NCBI GenBank assembly: GCA_018433865.1
Contig: JAHDQJ010000007.1
Location: 106,992-170,991, forward strand
Reading direction: 5' to 3'
DNA from: Spirochaetales bacterium
GTDB lineage: Bacteria; Spirochaetota; Spirochaetia; Sphaerochaetales; Sphaerochaetaceae
DNA length: 64,000 nucleotides
The notes under the pieces are model-generated. The model was given only the letters and a program-made list of their open reading frames with translations, was not told the origin of the DNA and did no database searches. Below are positions 7,567 to 16,365 of the stretch, in pieces; position 1 is the stretch's first letter; the number at the start of each line of letters is the position of its first letter. The position numbers and the translations under genes were made by a program.

Positions 7567-8802
7567 ATGCTGCTGGACATGACCATATCCAATTTCAGAT
7601 CGGTGCGAGACGCGCAGACGATCTCCTTCGAGGCGGTCAAGGACAATCGTCTCGCTCTCTCGAAGGTGGTGGAGGTTTCTGAGAAGCTCAAGGTGATCAA
7701 GACCTTGGCCATCATCGGTCCCAACGGTGCCGGAAAGAGTACGTTCGTCCGTGCGCTTGAGGCGCTCAAGGCAATCGTCCTCTCCGAGAGCGAGGTCGAG
7801 AATCCTCTCCAGTTGTTGGCCGGGACATCCTTTGCGTACTCCGATGTGAAGGGCGGTCCCGCCGACATCACGGTGGAACTCGTGCTCGGAACCGATGAAG
7901 AGACCGGACAGCCGCTGGTCGGCAAGTATACCTTGGTTGCCGACCGGGAAAAGATATACGAGGAGTCGTACCACCTCTTCGTGGGCCGTTCGAGGAAGCT
8001 GATGTTCGAAAGGAAGCTGATCGACGGAAATGCAAAAGAACTGAAGTACTCCTATCGATGGGGAAAGATGTTCCGTGGCGAGAAGAAACGGCTCGTGGGC
8101 AAAGTCCCGCACTGCCACACCTATCTTGCCGCGGCTGCGAGGAAGGAGAGTTCGACCCTGCTTCCTCTCTACACGTGGTTCTCCGAGGAACTCATGATAT
8201 TGCCGTTCGGGCTTTCCGCTACGAGCGAGAAGCAAGTGGTCGAACAGCTGCGCAAGCATCCCGGGTGGAAGAAGCAACTGATCGATTTCCTGTGGAGCAT
8301 CGACATCACGGACATCAGGGACATCAGGTTGCAGGACGACCGGCTCATTTTCGTCCACACCAACGTGACGCAACACTACGCCTCCTATTTCTCTAACGAA
8401 TCGCTCAGCTTGCGCCGCCTGACCTCCATCGCGATCGCGATGTTCGAGAGTTTCACCAACCGGCGTCTGTTGGTCGTCGATGATTTCGGCATGCTCCTCC
8501 ATCCGTACGCACTCGAGCACGTGGTCAATGTCTTCGAAGCGAGCAACAACACGTTCGGTTCGCAGATGATGGCGGTCGATTGCAACCCATCCCTCCTGAA
8601 GGACGGTGTGTTGCGCAGGGATGCCATCTGGTTCGCACAAAAGAACAGCGAGTCGGCGACCGAATATTTCAGCTTGGCCGATTTCAAGTATTCCAAGGCG
8701 AAGAAGGACCTCACCGGTCAACTCTACCTGAACGGGTCCTTCGGGGCCTTGCCCATCACCAGTGAATACATCTTCATCGACAGCGAAGAGAAGGAGCAGT
8801 GA
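7567..8802 (+). CDS. AAA_15/RloA-like ATPase with altered catalytic motifs
   Basis: 411 residues from the ATG at 7567, which follows GAGGGGG; an earlier ATG at 7540 lacks a site. The N-terminus MTISNFRSVRDAQTISFEA and Walker A GPNGAGKST (51-59) are typical of OLD/AAA_15 ATPases. The C-terminal half keeps the family layout (LHP 311-313, PSLL, RRDAIWFAQK, FGALP). By eye the hydrolysis residues differ: Walker B ends VVDD (303-306) where VIDE is usual, the TTH-type switch is AVDC (336-339), and the signature reads NESLSLRR where ESxGTRR is usual. ATP binding is likely; hydrolysis is doubtful. It is translationally adjacent to an RloB-like gene, the usual partner of such ATPases in RloAB defence pairs. 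Confidence 0.82.
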   Translation: MLLDMTISNFRSVRDAQTISFEAVKDNRLALSKVVEVSEKLKVIKTLAIIGPNGAGKSTFVRALEALKAIVLSESEVENPLQLLAGTSFAYSDVKGGPADITVELVLGTDEETGQPLVGKYTLVADREKIYEESYHLFVGRSRKLMFERKLIDGNAKELKYSYRWGKMFRGEKKRLVGKVPHCHTYLAAAARKESSTLLPLYTWFSEELMILPFGLSATSEKQVVEQLRKHPGWKKQLIDFLWSIDITDIRDIRLQDDRLIFVHTNVTQHYASYFSNESLSLRRLTSIAIAMFESFTNRRLLVVDDFGMLLHPYALEHVVNVFEASNNTFGSQMMAVDCNPSLLKDGVLRRDAIWFAQKNSESATEYFSLADFKYSKAKKDLTGQLYLNGSFGALPITSEYIFIDSEEKEQ

Positions 8803-8803
8803 T

Positions 8804-9448
8804 ATGAAGCGAAAGAAGATCAATGAGAATCCGAGAAAAACCTTGCTCATCGTCACGGCTTCCGAAGCTGAGTCGCTCTACTTCTCCCAGATGCGCAAGG
8901 ATTGTCGGTACACCAACATGACCGTCATGTGGGACAGCGAGGCGAAGGGGGTCGAGGAGTTGATCAAGACGGCTGCGCGCGAACGGACCAAAGGCAAGTT
9001 CGACAGCGCCTGGTGCGTCTTCGGCTTCGCAGACCTCGGCGTGGATGCCATGCAGGTCAGGCAAGCCATGGATCTGGCCGACAAGAGGAAGATCCAGCTC
9101 GCATGGACGAATCCGGGCATCGCCCTATGGTACCTGTTGCACCTGCAGGCACCCCGCCTGCCGATCGGGGACGTCCGTGTGGTCGAGTCGACGCTCAAGG
9201 GGGTATTCCCACGATTTTCCTCATCCGCGTCATACCTGCTCGATGAGGGAGCTTCCTTGCACCTCAAGCTCTTCCCCTCGAAAGCCCAGGCTGTCGTGAA
9301 CGCCGGATCCTACAACTCCATCTCCCAGCAGAGATCGCAGGGTCTTGCTCCGGTGAACATGACGAAGCTGATAAACGAGATCTCCGACATCTGCGGAACT
9401 GCGGACATGTCGCACAACCAGAAGCTGATCGGTCTGAAGAACGGTTGA
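8804..9448 (+). CDS. RloB-like TOPRIM protein lacking apparent catalytic acids
   Basis: 214 residues. The ATG lies one base after the ATPase stop codon, with AAGGAG inside the ATPase gene. Layout matches RloB (PF13707): a strand then LYF (25-27), WCVF (70-73), and NPGIALWYLLHL (103-114). In typical family members these blocks read EGxTExxYF, VFDxDD and NPxFELWxLLHF. Here the first Glu is Ala19, the DxD is GFA (74-76) and the FE of FELW is IA, so four acidic positions appear replaced while Glu23 stays. The frame is uninterrupted and codon use matches neighbours, so this is not an obvious pseudogene. RloB proteins are thought to be nuclease effectors; this one is predicted inactive or repurposed. 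Confidence 0.75.
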   Translation: MKRKKINENPRKTLLIVTASEAESLYFSQMRKDCRYTNMTVMWDSEAKGVEELIKTAARERTKGKFDSAWCVFGFADLGVDAMQVRQAMDLADKRKIQLAWTNPGIALWYLLHLQAPRLPIGDVRVVESTLKGVFPRFSSSASYLLDEGASLHLKLFPSKAQAVVNAGSYNSISQQRSQGLAPVNMTKLINEISDICGTADMSHNQKLIGLKNG

Positions 9449-9450
9449 GC

Positions 9451-10335
9451 ATGCTCCGGGAAGGCCTGACGATCCTGCTCTATATGTTTGCATTTGCCAC
9501 AGGGTGCATGACTCTCGTGCTCTCTGTGGTTTTTCATATCCGCGAATCGTATGAGTGGACGAAGTATTTCATCATATTCCACGCATCATTGCTTCTGGTG
9601 ATGGTCTTCCAGGTGCTCAAGGTCTTCGTGGAGGTCTTCCTTGGCGACACCGTCGCACTGGTCACCGGAATCGTCATCCAGAGCCTCCTGGCCGCGAATG
9701 TCAGTTTCCTCATCGCCTTCATACCGTATTTCACCACCTGGATCATCGCCCAGCCGTGGCGCGATCCGTTCAGGGTCCTCTTCATCATCCTGGCGACCGC
9801 CTACATGGCCTTGAGCGTGCTGGACATGATTTTCGTGTCGACCTGGGCGTTCCAGAGCTCGATGATGCTCCTTTTCGTCGCGACCTTGTTCTTTTGTGTC
9901 GCGGTGATCATCAGGAACCTGAAGACGATCACCCAAGCAGACGTACGGACAGTCAGCAAGGCGATCATCATCCTCTCGTTCGTGATGACCCCGCTCCTGG
10001 CAGTGGGCATCGTCTATCCGCACCTGCGCTATCTGTCCTATCCCATCTATTTCATGGCATTCTCCGTCATCATACTCGTGTATCTGTTCATATACTTCCG
10101 GCGCATGCCGCACGCCGTGGTGCGCGAACTCACCTATGAACGGGTGGTTCGCTTCCACATCACCGAACGGGAATACTCGGTGATCACGCTGATCAAGGAT
10201 GGCCTCACGAACAAGGAGATCGCCGCCAAGCTCGATATCTCGGTCAACACCGTGAACAACCATGTGGCCAACATCTTCGCGAAGACGAAGGTACGGAGCA
10301 GGATCGACTTGTTGAACGTGCTCAACGATGCATAA
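9451..10335 (+). CDS. membrane-anchored LuxR-family transcriptional regulator
   Basis: 294 residues. Seven hydrophobic segments fill residues 1-215. A C-terminal LuxR/GerE helix-turn-helix follows (ITEREYSVITLIKDGLTNKEIAAKL, then SVNTVNNHVANIF and a KTKVRSR tail). It lacks a receiver or known ligand domain, so the membrane part presumably senses an envelope or lipid-soluble signal. The ATG at 9451 starts two bases after the rloB-like stop; a TTG at 9445 is the alternative. Similar 7TM-LuxR proteins are scattered in several phyla with unknown inputs. Position within the operon suggests it controls that operon or responds to its products. Confidence 0.82.
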   Translation: MLREGLTILLYMFAFATGCMTLVLSVVFHIRESYEWTKYFIIFHASLLLVMVFQVLKVFVEVFLGDTVALVTGIVIQSLLAANVSFLIAFIPYFTTWIIAQPWRDPFRVLFIILATAYMALSVLDMIFVSTWAFQSSMMLLFVATLFFCVAVIIRNLKTITQADVRTVSKAIIILSFVMTPLLAVGIVYPHLRYLSYPIYFMAFSVIILVYLFIYFRRMPHAVVRELTYERVVRFHITEREYSVITLIKDGLTNKEIAAKLDISVNTVNNHVANIFAKTKVRSRIDLLNVLNDA

Positions 10336-10345
10336 GGAGTCCCTC

Positions 10346-11152
10346 ATGATGCCGATGCAAGAAGTTCCCATCAGACGCTGTGCGAACCCGATATCCCTGG
10401 TACATGTACCGAAATCCACCCGCGCGGTACTTTGCATCCATGGATACACCGGGTATCCCGGGGAGCTTGCACTTCCCGCCAAACGACTTCATGAAGCGGG
10501 ATTTGACGTATTCGTGCCTCGCTTGCCAGGTCATGGTACCAACGGTGAGGATTTCCTGAGGAGCACCAGGGAGAGCTGGCTCTCCTGTGCGAGGAACTCG
10601 TACGAGGATTTGGCGAAACGCTATGACCGGGTCTCGCTGGTGGGACATTCGATGGGCGGTGCGATCGCGGCGATCCTCAGTGCGACCTATGATGCGGGTC
10701 CTTGTGTCCTCTACGCTCCCGCACTTTCCATCCCTGCGCTGAAGCCTCTCGCGTTGCATGTCTTTGGTCTCTTTGCCAAGCGCAAGAAAGTAGCGTGGAA
10801 ATCCGATCCGCGCTACCGGTTCTTCGATGAACGGGATGCTGATGATGATGCCTTCCTCGGCTCGGAGTACTGGAGTTGGCTCTACATCCCGCAATTGAAA
10901 GCGCTGCTTTCGATCGTCAAGGAGGCAGCTTCCTCGATCGGACGCACGCACAACGACATCTTGGTCATCACCGGAGGCCTGGACGTCACCGTCGGTTCCG
11001 ATGTGGGTCCCATGGTGGTAGAGCAGGGGAAGGGGAAGAACAATTGGATCCACCTGCCTGACGCGACACATCTGATTCCCTACGACATAGACGATCGTTC
11101 GCGGGAGGATGCCATGGAACGTACGGTGGCGTGGATGCGCTGGGACGACTGA
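10346..11152 (+). CDS. alpha/beta hydrolase, carboxylesterase or monoacylglycerol-lipase type
   Basis: 268 residues. AAGGAG at 10334-10339 sets the ATG at 10346. CIHGYTGYP forms the oxyanion region, GHSMGG the nucleophile elbow, TGGLDVTV carries the likely acid Asp and LPDATHLI the His, completing a Ser-Asp-His triad. The family includes thermostable carboxylesterases such as Est30 and monoacylglycerol lipases; the substrate is probably a short to medium acyl ester. No signal peptide. It starts 10 bp after the LuxR gene and is probably the last gene of that operon. Confidence 0.82.
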   Translation: MMPMQEVPIRRCANPISLVHVPKSTRAVLCIHGYTGYPGELALPAKRLHEAGFDVFVPRLPGHGTNGEDFLRSTRESWLSCARNSYEDLAKRYDRVSLVGHSMGGAIAAILSATYDAGPCVLYAPALSIPALKPLALHVFGLFAKRKKVAWKSDPRYRFFDERDADDDAFLGSEYWSWLYIPQLKALLSIVKEAASSIGRTHNDILVITGGLDVTVGSDVGPMVVEQGKGKNNWIHLPDATHLIPYDIDDRSREDAMERTVAWMRWDD

Positions 11153-11171
11153 ACAGAGCTTCCTGCACAGG

Positions 11172-11201
11172 TTGTTGCCACTTTTCCCTTTTTGCTATAA
11201 A
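11172..11201 (+). promoter_or_regulatory. possible promoter of gltX
   Basis: TTGTTG (11172-11177), 18 bp, TATAAA (11196-11201), 54 bp before the start codon, in the only sizeable gap upstream of the three synthetase genes. Confidence 0.45.
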
Positions 11202-11255
11202 ACTGTAGCAACCGGGTACCCCTATCGGTCCCGCTTGCAGGAGGAACGTTTCCCC

Positions 11256-12734
11256 ATGAGTGTACGCGTTCGCTACGCACCATCTCCGACCGGTATGCAA
11301 CATATCGGCGGCGTCAGGACTGCCTTGTTCAACTATTTTTTCGCACGTGCCAACAACGGCACCTTCATCCTGCGTGTCGAGGACACCGATCAGGAGCGCT
11401 CGACAGATGAGGCGTTGCAGGATCTCTACGATACCCTTGCATGGCTGGGAGTCAAGTGGGACGAAGGTCCGCTCGTCGGCGGACCGCATGGCCCCTATAT
11501 ACAGAGCGAGCGTTTCTCGATCTATCAGGAGTATGCCGAGAAACTTGTCGCAGACGGCAAGGCTTACCGTTGCTACTGCACCCCTCAGCGGCTTGAGACC
11601 CTTCGGGAGGAGCAGGTAGCTGCGAAATCGAAGCAACAAGGGTACGACCGGCATTGCAGGAACCTGGGCGAGAGTGAGCGACACGCACTCGAGCAAGCGG
11701 GTACACCATCGGTCATCCGCCTGAAGGTGCCACTCGAAGGCAAGACCACCTTCCACGATGTGTTGATGGGGGACATTACCAGGCGCAACGATGATGTGAG
11801 TCCCGATCCCGTCCTCCTCAAGTCGGATGGATTTCCGACGTACCACCTCGCCAATGTCATCGATGACCACATGATGGGCATCACCCATATCATGCGTGCA
11901 CAAGAATGGATTCCTTCGGGTCCGCTGCATATCCTTCTTTATGAGGCTTTCGGGTGGGAACCTCCGATGTACTGTCATCTGCCGATGGTGATGGGAAAGG
12001 ATGGACAGAAGCTCTCCAAGCGCCACGGTTCGACGTCGGTTCGGGACTTCAGGGAGAAGGGGTATCTTCCCGAGGCCTTGATCAACTATGTGAGCATGGT
12101 CGGGTGGTCCTATGACGGAGAACGTGAGTTCTTCAGGCCGGATGAGCTGTGCGAGCTCTTCAGCCTGGAGAAGATAAGCAAGGCTCCCGGGATATTCGAC
12201 TACAAGAAGCTCGATTGGTACAATGGCATGTATATCCGGCAGAAGTCGGATGAGGAGCTAGCGACACTCTTGATGCCCTATATGGTGCGATCGGGATTCA
12301 TGGCTCCGGATGCGGGACCACAGGAATTCGCGAGGATCGTGAGTTTGGTGCCCTTGGTGAAGGAGCGGCTGAAGGTGCTCGGCGATATCGTCGACATGAC
12401 CCGATTCCTGTTCACGGATATCGAGGCTCCTGCACCGGAGGAACTGCTGCCGAAGAAACAGGATGCCGCTACCACGCTCGAAGCACTCCGACGTGCCTTG
12501 GTGATCATCACAGGGATGCAAGGATCGGAAGATGCGGTGGTGGAGGAGAGACTCGGTGCGATCGCAGAAGAACTCGGCATCAAGCTGAACGGCGTGTTCA
12601 TGCCGATCAGGGTCGCGGTCACAGGGAGCCAGGTAAGCCCCCCGTTGCTCGACTCGATTCGGCTTTTGGGTTTGGATAAGACTGTCGCCCGTCTGGAACG
12701 GGCCATTTCGATACTGCAGAATGAGGTTGCATGA
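11256..12734 (+). CDS. gltX: glutamyl-tRNA synthetase
   Basis: 492 residues; the ATG at 11256 follows AGGAGG. Class I synthetase joining glutamate to tRNA-Glu (and possibly tRNA-Gln). The HIGH motif is HIGG in YAPSPTGMQHIGGVRTALFNYFFAR, the KMSKS loop is KLSKR near residue 252, and VEDTDQERS is the family block. The C-terminal helical anticodon domain is full length. It is followed directly by glyS and tyrS. No glnS is visible in the window, so indirect Gln-tRNA formation is possible but not shown. Confidence 0.95.
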   Translation: MSVRVRYAPSPTGMQHIGGVRTALFNYFFARANNGTFILRVEDTDQERSTDEALQDLYDTLAWLGVKWDEGPLVGGPHGPYIQSERFSIYQEYAEKLVADGKAYRCYCTPQRLETLREEQVAAKSKQQGYDRHCRNLGESERHALEQAGTPSVIRLKVPLEGKTTFHDVLMGDITRRNDDVSPDPVLLKSDGFPTYHLANVIDDHMMGITHIMRAQEWIPSGPLHILLYEAFGWEPPMYCHLPMVMGKDGQKLSKRHGSTSVRDFREKGYLPEALINYVSMVGWSYDGEREFFRPDELCELFSLEKISKAPGIFDYKKLDWYNGMYIRQKSDEELATLLMPYMVRSGFMAPDAGPQEFARIVSLVPLVKERLKVLGDIVDMTRFLFTDIEAPAPEELLPKKQDAATTLEALRRALVIITGMQGSEDAVVEERLGAIAEELGIKLNGVFMPIRVAVTGSQVSPPLLDSIRLLGLDKTVARLERAISILQNEVA

Positions 12735-14059
12735 TGGCTGATACGACAATGGACAAATTGGTTTCCCTGTGCAAGCGGCGTGGTTTCATCTACCAGTCGA
12801 GCGAGATTTACGGCGGACTCTCCGGTGCGTGGGACTATGGTCCCCTCGGTGTCCAGCTGAAGAACAACATTCGGGATTTCTGGTGGAAGGAGATGACCCA
12901 GATGCACGACAACATCGTCGGCTTGGACGCCTCCATCCTCATGCACCCCCGCGTATGGGAAGCGAGCGGACACGTGTCCAACTTCACCGATCCGATGGTG
13001 GACTGCAAGCAGTGCAAGAATCGTTTCAGGGCAGACCAGATCGACCTCGCCGCTCCCTGTCCGAACTGTGGCACGAAAGGCTCCTTTACCGAACCGAGAA
13101 ACTTCAACCTCATGTTCTCCACCCATATCGGTCCGGTCCACGATGAAAGTTCGGTGGTCTATCTTCGTCCTGAGACCGCCCAGGGCATCTATGTCGATTT
13201 CAAGAATGTCGTCCAGAGCAGCAGGGTGAAGGTTCCCTTCGGCATCGCCCAGATCGGCAAGTCATTCCGGAATGAGATCACCACCAAGAACTTCATCTTC
13301 CGCTCCTGCGAGTTCGAACAGATGGAGATGCAGTATTTCGTCAAGCCAGGCACTGATGAGGATTGGTTCTCCTTCTGGAGAGAGCAGCGCATGGCCTTTT
13401 ATCACAAGATGGGGATCAAGGCCGATTCCTTGCGGTGGCACCGTCACGGTGAGGATGAGCTTGCCTTCTACGCGAAGGATGCGTATGACATCCAATTCCT
13501 CTTCCCGATGGGATGGCAGGAACTCGAAGGCGTGCACAACCGGACCGATTACGATCTGACACAGCACCAGAAATTCAGCGGAAAGGATCTGAGCTACCTG
13601 GACCAGGAGACGAACGAGCGGTTCGTACCCTATGTCGTGGAAACCTCAGCGGGCTTGACGAGGAACGTCCTCATGGCGCTCTCCGATGCCTATGAGGACC
13701 AGGAGCTCGAGGGCGGGGACATCCGTACCGTCCTCCATTTCCATCCATCCATCGCCCCCGTGACGGTCGCGGTGCTCCCGTTGGTGAAGAAAGATGGTAT
13801 CGGTGAGTATGCGGAGAAGCTGGAGAAGGATCTGCGCGAGGATTTCGCCACCTTCTATGACCAAAGCGGAGCGATCGGACGTCGTTACCGCCGCATGGAT
13901 GAGATCGGAACCCCTTACTGCGTGACCGTTGATTACCAGAGCCTGGAAGACCATACGGTCACGCTCAGGTTCCGTGATTCCATGGAGCAGGTCCGCGTGC
14001 CGGTGAGCGATCTGGTCAATCGGATGAGAATGGAGACCAAGCAGTACAAGCGAGTGTAG
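12731..14059 (+). CDS. glyS: glycyl-tRNA synthetase, single-chain (alpha2) type
   Basis: 442 residues. FIYQSSEIYGGLSGAWDYGPLG, the zinc-like C-K-Q-C...C-P-N-C cluster, YLRPETAQGIYVDF (class II motif 2) and VETSAGLTRNVLM near motif 3 identify the eukaryote/archaeal-like homodimeric GlyRS, not the alpha2beta2 form common in proteobacteria. The ATG overlaps the gltX stop; the second ATG at 12734 is equally possible. It charges tRNA-Gly in the cytoplasm. The single-chain type is consistent with a spirochaete or Gram-positive-like lineage. Confidence 0.95.
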   Translation: MMADTTMDKLVSLCKRRGFIYQSSEIYGGLSGAWDYGPLGVQLKNNIRDFWWKEMTQMHDNIVGLDASILMHPRVWEASGHVSNFTDPMVDCKQCKNRFRADQIDLAAPCPNCGTKGSFTEPRNFNLMFSTHIGPVHDESSVVYLRPETAQGIYVDFKNVVQSSRVKVPFGIAQIGKSFRNEITTKNFIFRSCEFEQMEMQYFVKPGTDEDWFSFWREQRMAFYHKMGIKADSLRWHRHGEDELAFYAKDAYDIQFLFPMGWQELEGVHNRTDYDLTQHQKFSGKDLSYLDQETNERFVPYVVETSAGLTRNVLMALSDAYEDQELEGGDIRTVLHFHPSIAPVTVAVLPLVKKDGIGEYAEKLEKDLREDFATFYDQSGAIGRRYRRMDEIGTPYCVTVDYQSLEDHTVTLRFRDSMEQVRVPVSDLVNRMRMETKQYKRV

Positions 14060-14069
14060 GAGCAGCGTG

Positions 14070-15323
14070 ATGAACAAGGCATTACAGGTTTTGCAAGACA
14101 GGGGTTTCATTCGGCAGTGTACCGATTTCGAAGGTCTCAGCGCCCGCATGGACGCAGGTCCGGTCACCTTCTACGTGGGTGTCGATCCGACCGGCAGGAG
14201 CATCCATATCGGGCACATGGTGCCGTTCTTCGCAATGCACCATCTCCAGGAGGCGGGACACAACCCGATCGCGCTGGTCGGTGGCGGTACCAGTCTGATC
14301 GGAGACCCCTCTGGCAAGACCGAAATGCGCAAGATGCTCACCATCGAACAGATCAGGGAGAACAGCGCCTCGTTGAAGGCCCAGCTCGGTACGGTCGTCG
14401 ATTTCACCGTCCGTCCCGGAAGCGGGATGGGGACCGCTAAGATGCTGAACAACTATGATTGGCTTGGCAATCTCAACTACATCGAGTTCCTCCGTGACAT
14501 CGGCAAGCACTTCTCGGTGAACCGGATGCTTACCTTCGAAAGCTATAGGCAGCGTCTCGAGCGTGGGCTCTCGTTCATCGAGTTCAATTATCAGTTGCTC
14601 CAATCGTTCGATTTCCTGACACTCTACCGTGATCATGGATGCGTACTCCAGATCGGAGGGGATGATCAGTGGGGGAACATCGTGGCAGGCATCGAGCTGA
14701 TCAGGAAGCTCGAAAGTGCCGAGAGCTATGGATTGACCTTCAATCTGATCACCCGATCTGATGGCCACAAGATGGGCAAGAGCGAGAAAGGCGCGGTATT
14801 CCTTGATCCCGAACTGTTCAGTCCCTATGATTTCTACCAATATTGGCGTAATGTGAATGATGCCGACGTGATTCGTTTCATGAAACTGTTCACATTCCTC
14901 CCGCTCGAGGAGATTGCCGCCTATGAGAAACCGGGGATGAACATCAATGAGGCGAAGGAACGTCTTGCGTTCGAGCAGACCATGATCATCCACGGATGCG
15001 AAGAGGCCGAGAAAGCCCGGGATGCCGCGAAATCGATGTTCGGAGGTACTCCGGCCGCCGAGGCGAAGGAGGGTCTACCGACTGCGACCATCAGCCGTGA
15101 GCGGCTGGAAGCGGGAATCGGTGTGATCGAGCTGTTCGCGATGACCGACTTGTGCAAGACCAACTCAGATGCCAGAAGGCTGATCGAGCAGGGCGGGGCG
15201 ATGATCCAAGAGACGAAAGTCGAGGATGTGAAGCAAATGATCGACGCATCCTGGGCTCCTCAAGGAGAGATGATCCTCAGGGCCGGCAAGAAGCGGTACT
15301 TCAGGATCGTGGTTTCCTCTTGA
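14070..15323 (+). CDS. tyrS: tyrosyl-tRNA synthetase
   Basis: 417 residues. The ATG at 14070 follows AGGAG by 7 nt; a GTG three bases earlier is the alternative. HIGH is present as SIHIGHM (44-50), the KMSKS loop is KMGKS near residue 234, and the C-terminal S4-like RNA-binding segment (KTNSDARRLIEQGGA) is intact. It ligates tyrosine to tRNA-Tyr. It is the last gene of the synthetase cluster; no T-box leader is present. Confidence 0.95.
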   Translation: MNKALQVLQDRGFIRQCTDFEGLSARMDAGPVTFYVGVDPTGRSIHIGHMVPFFAMHHLQEAGHNPIALVGGGTSLIGDPSGKTEMRKMLTIEQIRENSASLKAQLGTVVDFTVRPGSGMGTAKMLNNYDWLGNLNYIEFLRDIGKHFSVNRMLTFESYRQRLERGLSFIEFNYQLLQSFDFLTLYRDHGCVLQIGGDDQWGNIVAGIELIRKLESAESYGLTFNLITRSDGHKMGKSEKGAVFLDPELFSPYDFYQYWRNVNDADVIRFMKLFTFLPLEEIAAYEKPGMNINEAKERLAFEQTMIIHGCEEAEKARDAAKSMFGGTPAAEAKEGLPTATISRERLEAGIGVIELFAMTDLCKTNSDARRLIEQGGAMIQETKVEDVKQMIDASWAPQGEMILRAGKKRYFRIVVSS

Positions 15324-15363
15324 TACAAGGCATGCCGGAGGCCGATTCCGACTGAGGTGGAAC

Positions 15364-16365
15364 ATGAAACGCAAGGTTTCAGTAAAAGTAGTGATGCTGA
15401 TGGTGAGCTTGATGGTGGTGTTGTCGGCACCGATCATGGCACGTGCGGCCAAGGAGGCCCAGCTTGCGAGCTTGCAAGTGAATGCACGGATGGCTGTGAT
15501 GCAGGGACCGAGCGGATTCGGAACCGTCGCATTGAATCGTGACGGAGGAAGGATCGATGAGACCACGAGCGTCGAGGTGTCGGTCTATCCCTCACCGAAT
15601 GAGGTGATCGCACGATTGGCCAATGGCGAGCTTGATTTCGCTGCGCTTCCCACGAATGTCGCGGCAAACCTCTATGCGAAAGGGGTGAAAGTCAAGGTCG
15701 CGGCAGTGACGGGGGAGGGCATGCTGATGTTCCTCACCAACGATGCGACCATCACCGAACTGGATGATTTGGCCGGACGCAAGATATCCATCCCCGGTGC
15801 GGGCAGCACCCCTGACCAGATGACCAGGATCCTCATCACCGCACTCGGCTATGATTCACAGACCGATGTGGAGCTCGATTACAGCATCGCTGCCCCTGCA
15901 CAACTGGCGCAGATGCTGATCGCAGGTAGGATCGATCTCGCCGTACTTCCCGAGCCGTTCGTGAGCATGGCGCGCCGCTCGAGTGACAAGATCATCCCCT
16001 TGCTTGATGTGCAGGCGCTCTGGAGCGCCCTGACCGGTACGGGAAATTATCCGATGACAGTCGTGGTGGTATCGGATGCGTTCGTCGCAGCTCATCCCGA
16101 ATCCGTAGCGACGATCTTGAACGCGATCAAGGATTCTGTCGAGTGGGTGAACTCGAATCCTGCCGAGGCGGGAAAGATGATCGAGGAGGCGGGGATCATG
16201 AAAGCCGCCATGGCCGAACCTGCGATCCCGTACTGCAATCTCGTCTTCAGGACCGCCAAGGAGTCTTATGACTCCATGGACACCTATCTGAAGGTCCTCT
16301 ACGGATTTGATTTCGCATCGGTCGGGGGTGCGGTACCCGATGCAACGTTCTACTTGGATTTCTAA
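15364..16365 (+). CDS. ABC transporter substrate-binding protein, SsuA/NMT1-like
   Basis: 333 residues with a signal peptide ending ARA-AKEA. The NMT1/SsuA fold is suggested by NGELDFAALPTNVAANL, DLAGRKISIPGAGSTPDQM and GRIDLAVLPEPFVS. Such proteins deliver sulfonates, nitrate, pyrimidine precursors or similar small ions to an importer; the ligand here is unknown. The next two genes encode the matching permease and ATPase. The ATG follows GAGGTGG. Confidence 0.87.
   Translation: MKRKVSVKVVMLMVSLMVVLSAPIMARAAKEAQLASLQVNARMAVMQGPSGFGTVALNRDGGRIDETTSVEVSVYPSPNEVIARLANGELDFAALPTNVAANLYAKGVKVKVAAVTGEGMLMFLTNDATITELDDLAGRKISIPGAGSTPDQMTRILITALGYDSQTDVELDYSIAAPAQLAQMLIAGRIDLAVLPEPFVSMARRSSDKIIPLLDVQALWSALTGTGNYPMTVVVVSDAFVAAHPESVATILNAIKDSVEWVNSNPAEAGKMIEEAGIMKAAMAEPAIPYCNLVFRTAKESYDSMDTYLKVLYGFDFASVGGAVPDATFYLDF

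Noticed and set aside
6931..8856. A 641-codon open frame on the minus strand
   Set aside because: It runs opposite the PHP and AAA_15 genes, both with clear motifs and ribosome sites.
7567..9448. Calling the ATPase/TOPRIM pair an active PARIS or RloAB defence system
   Set aside because: The usual catalytic residues appear to be missing and no methylase, Ocr-like trigger or other defence gene is adjacent.
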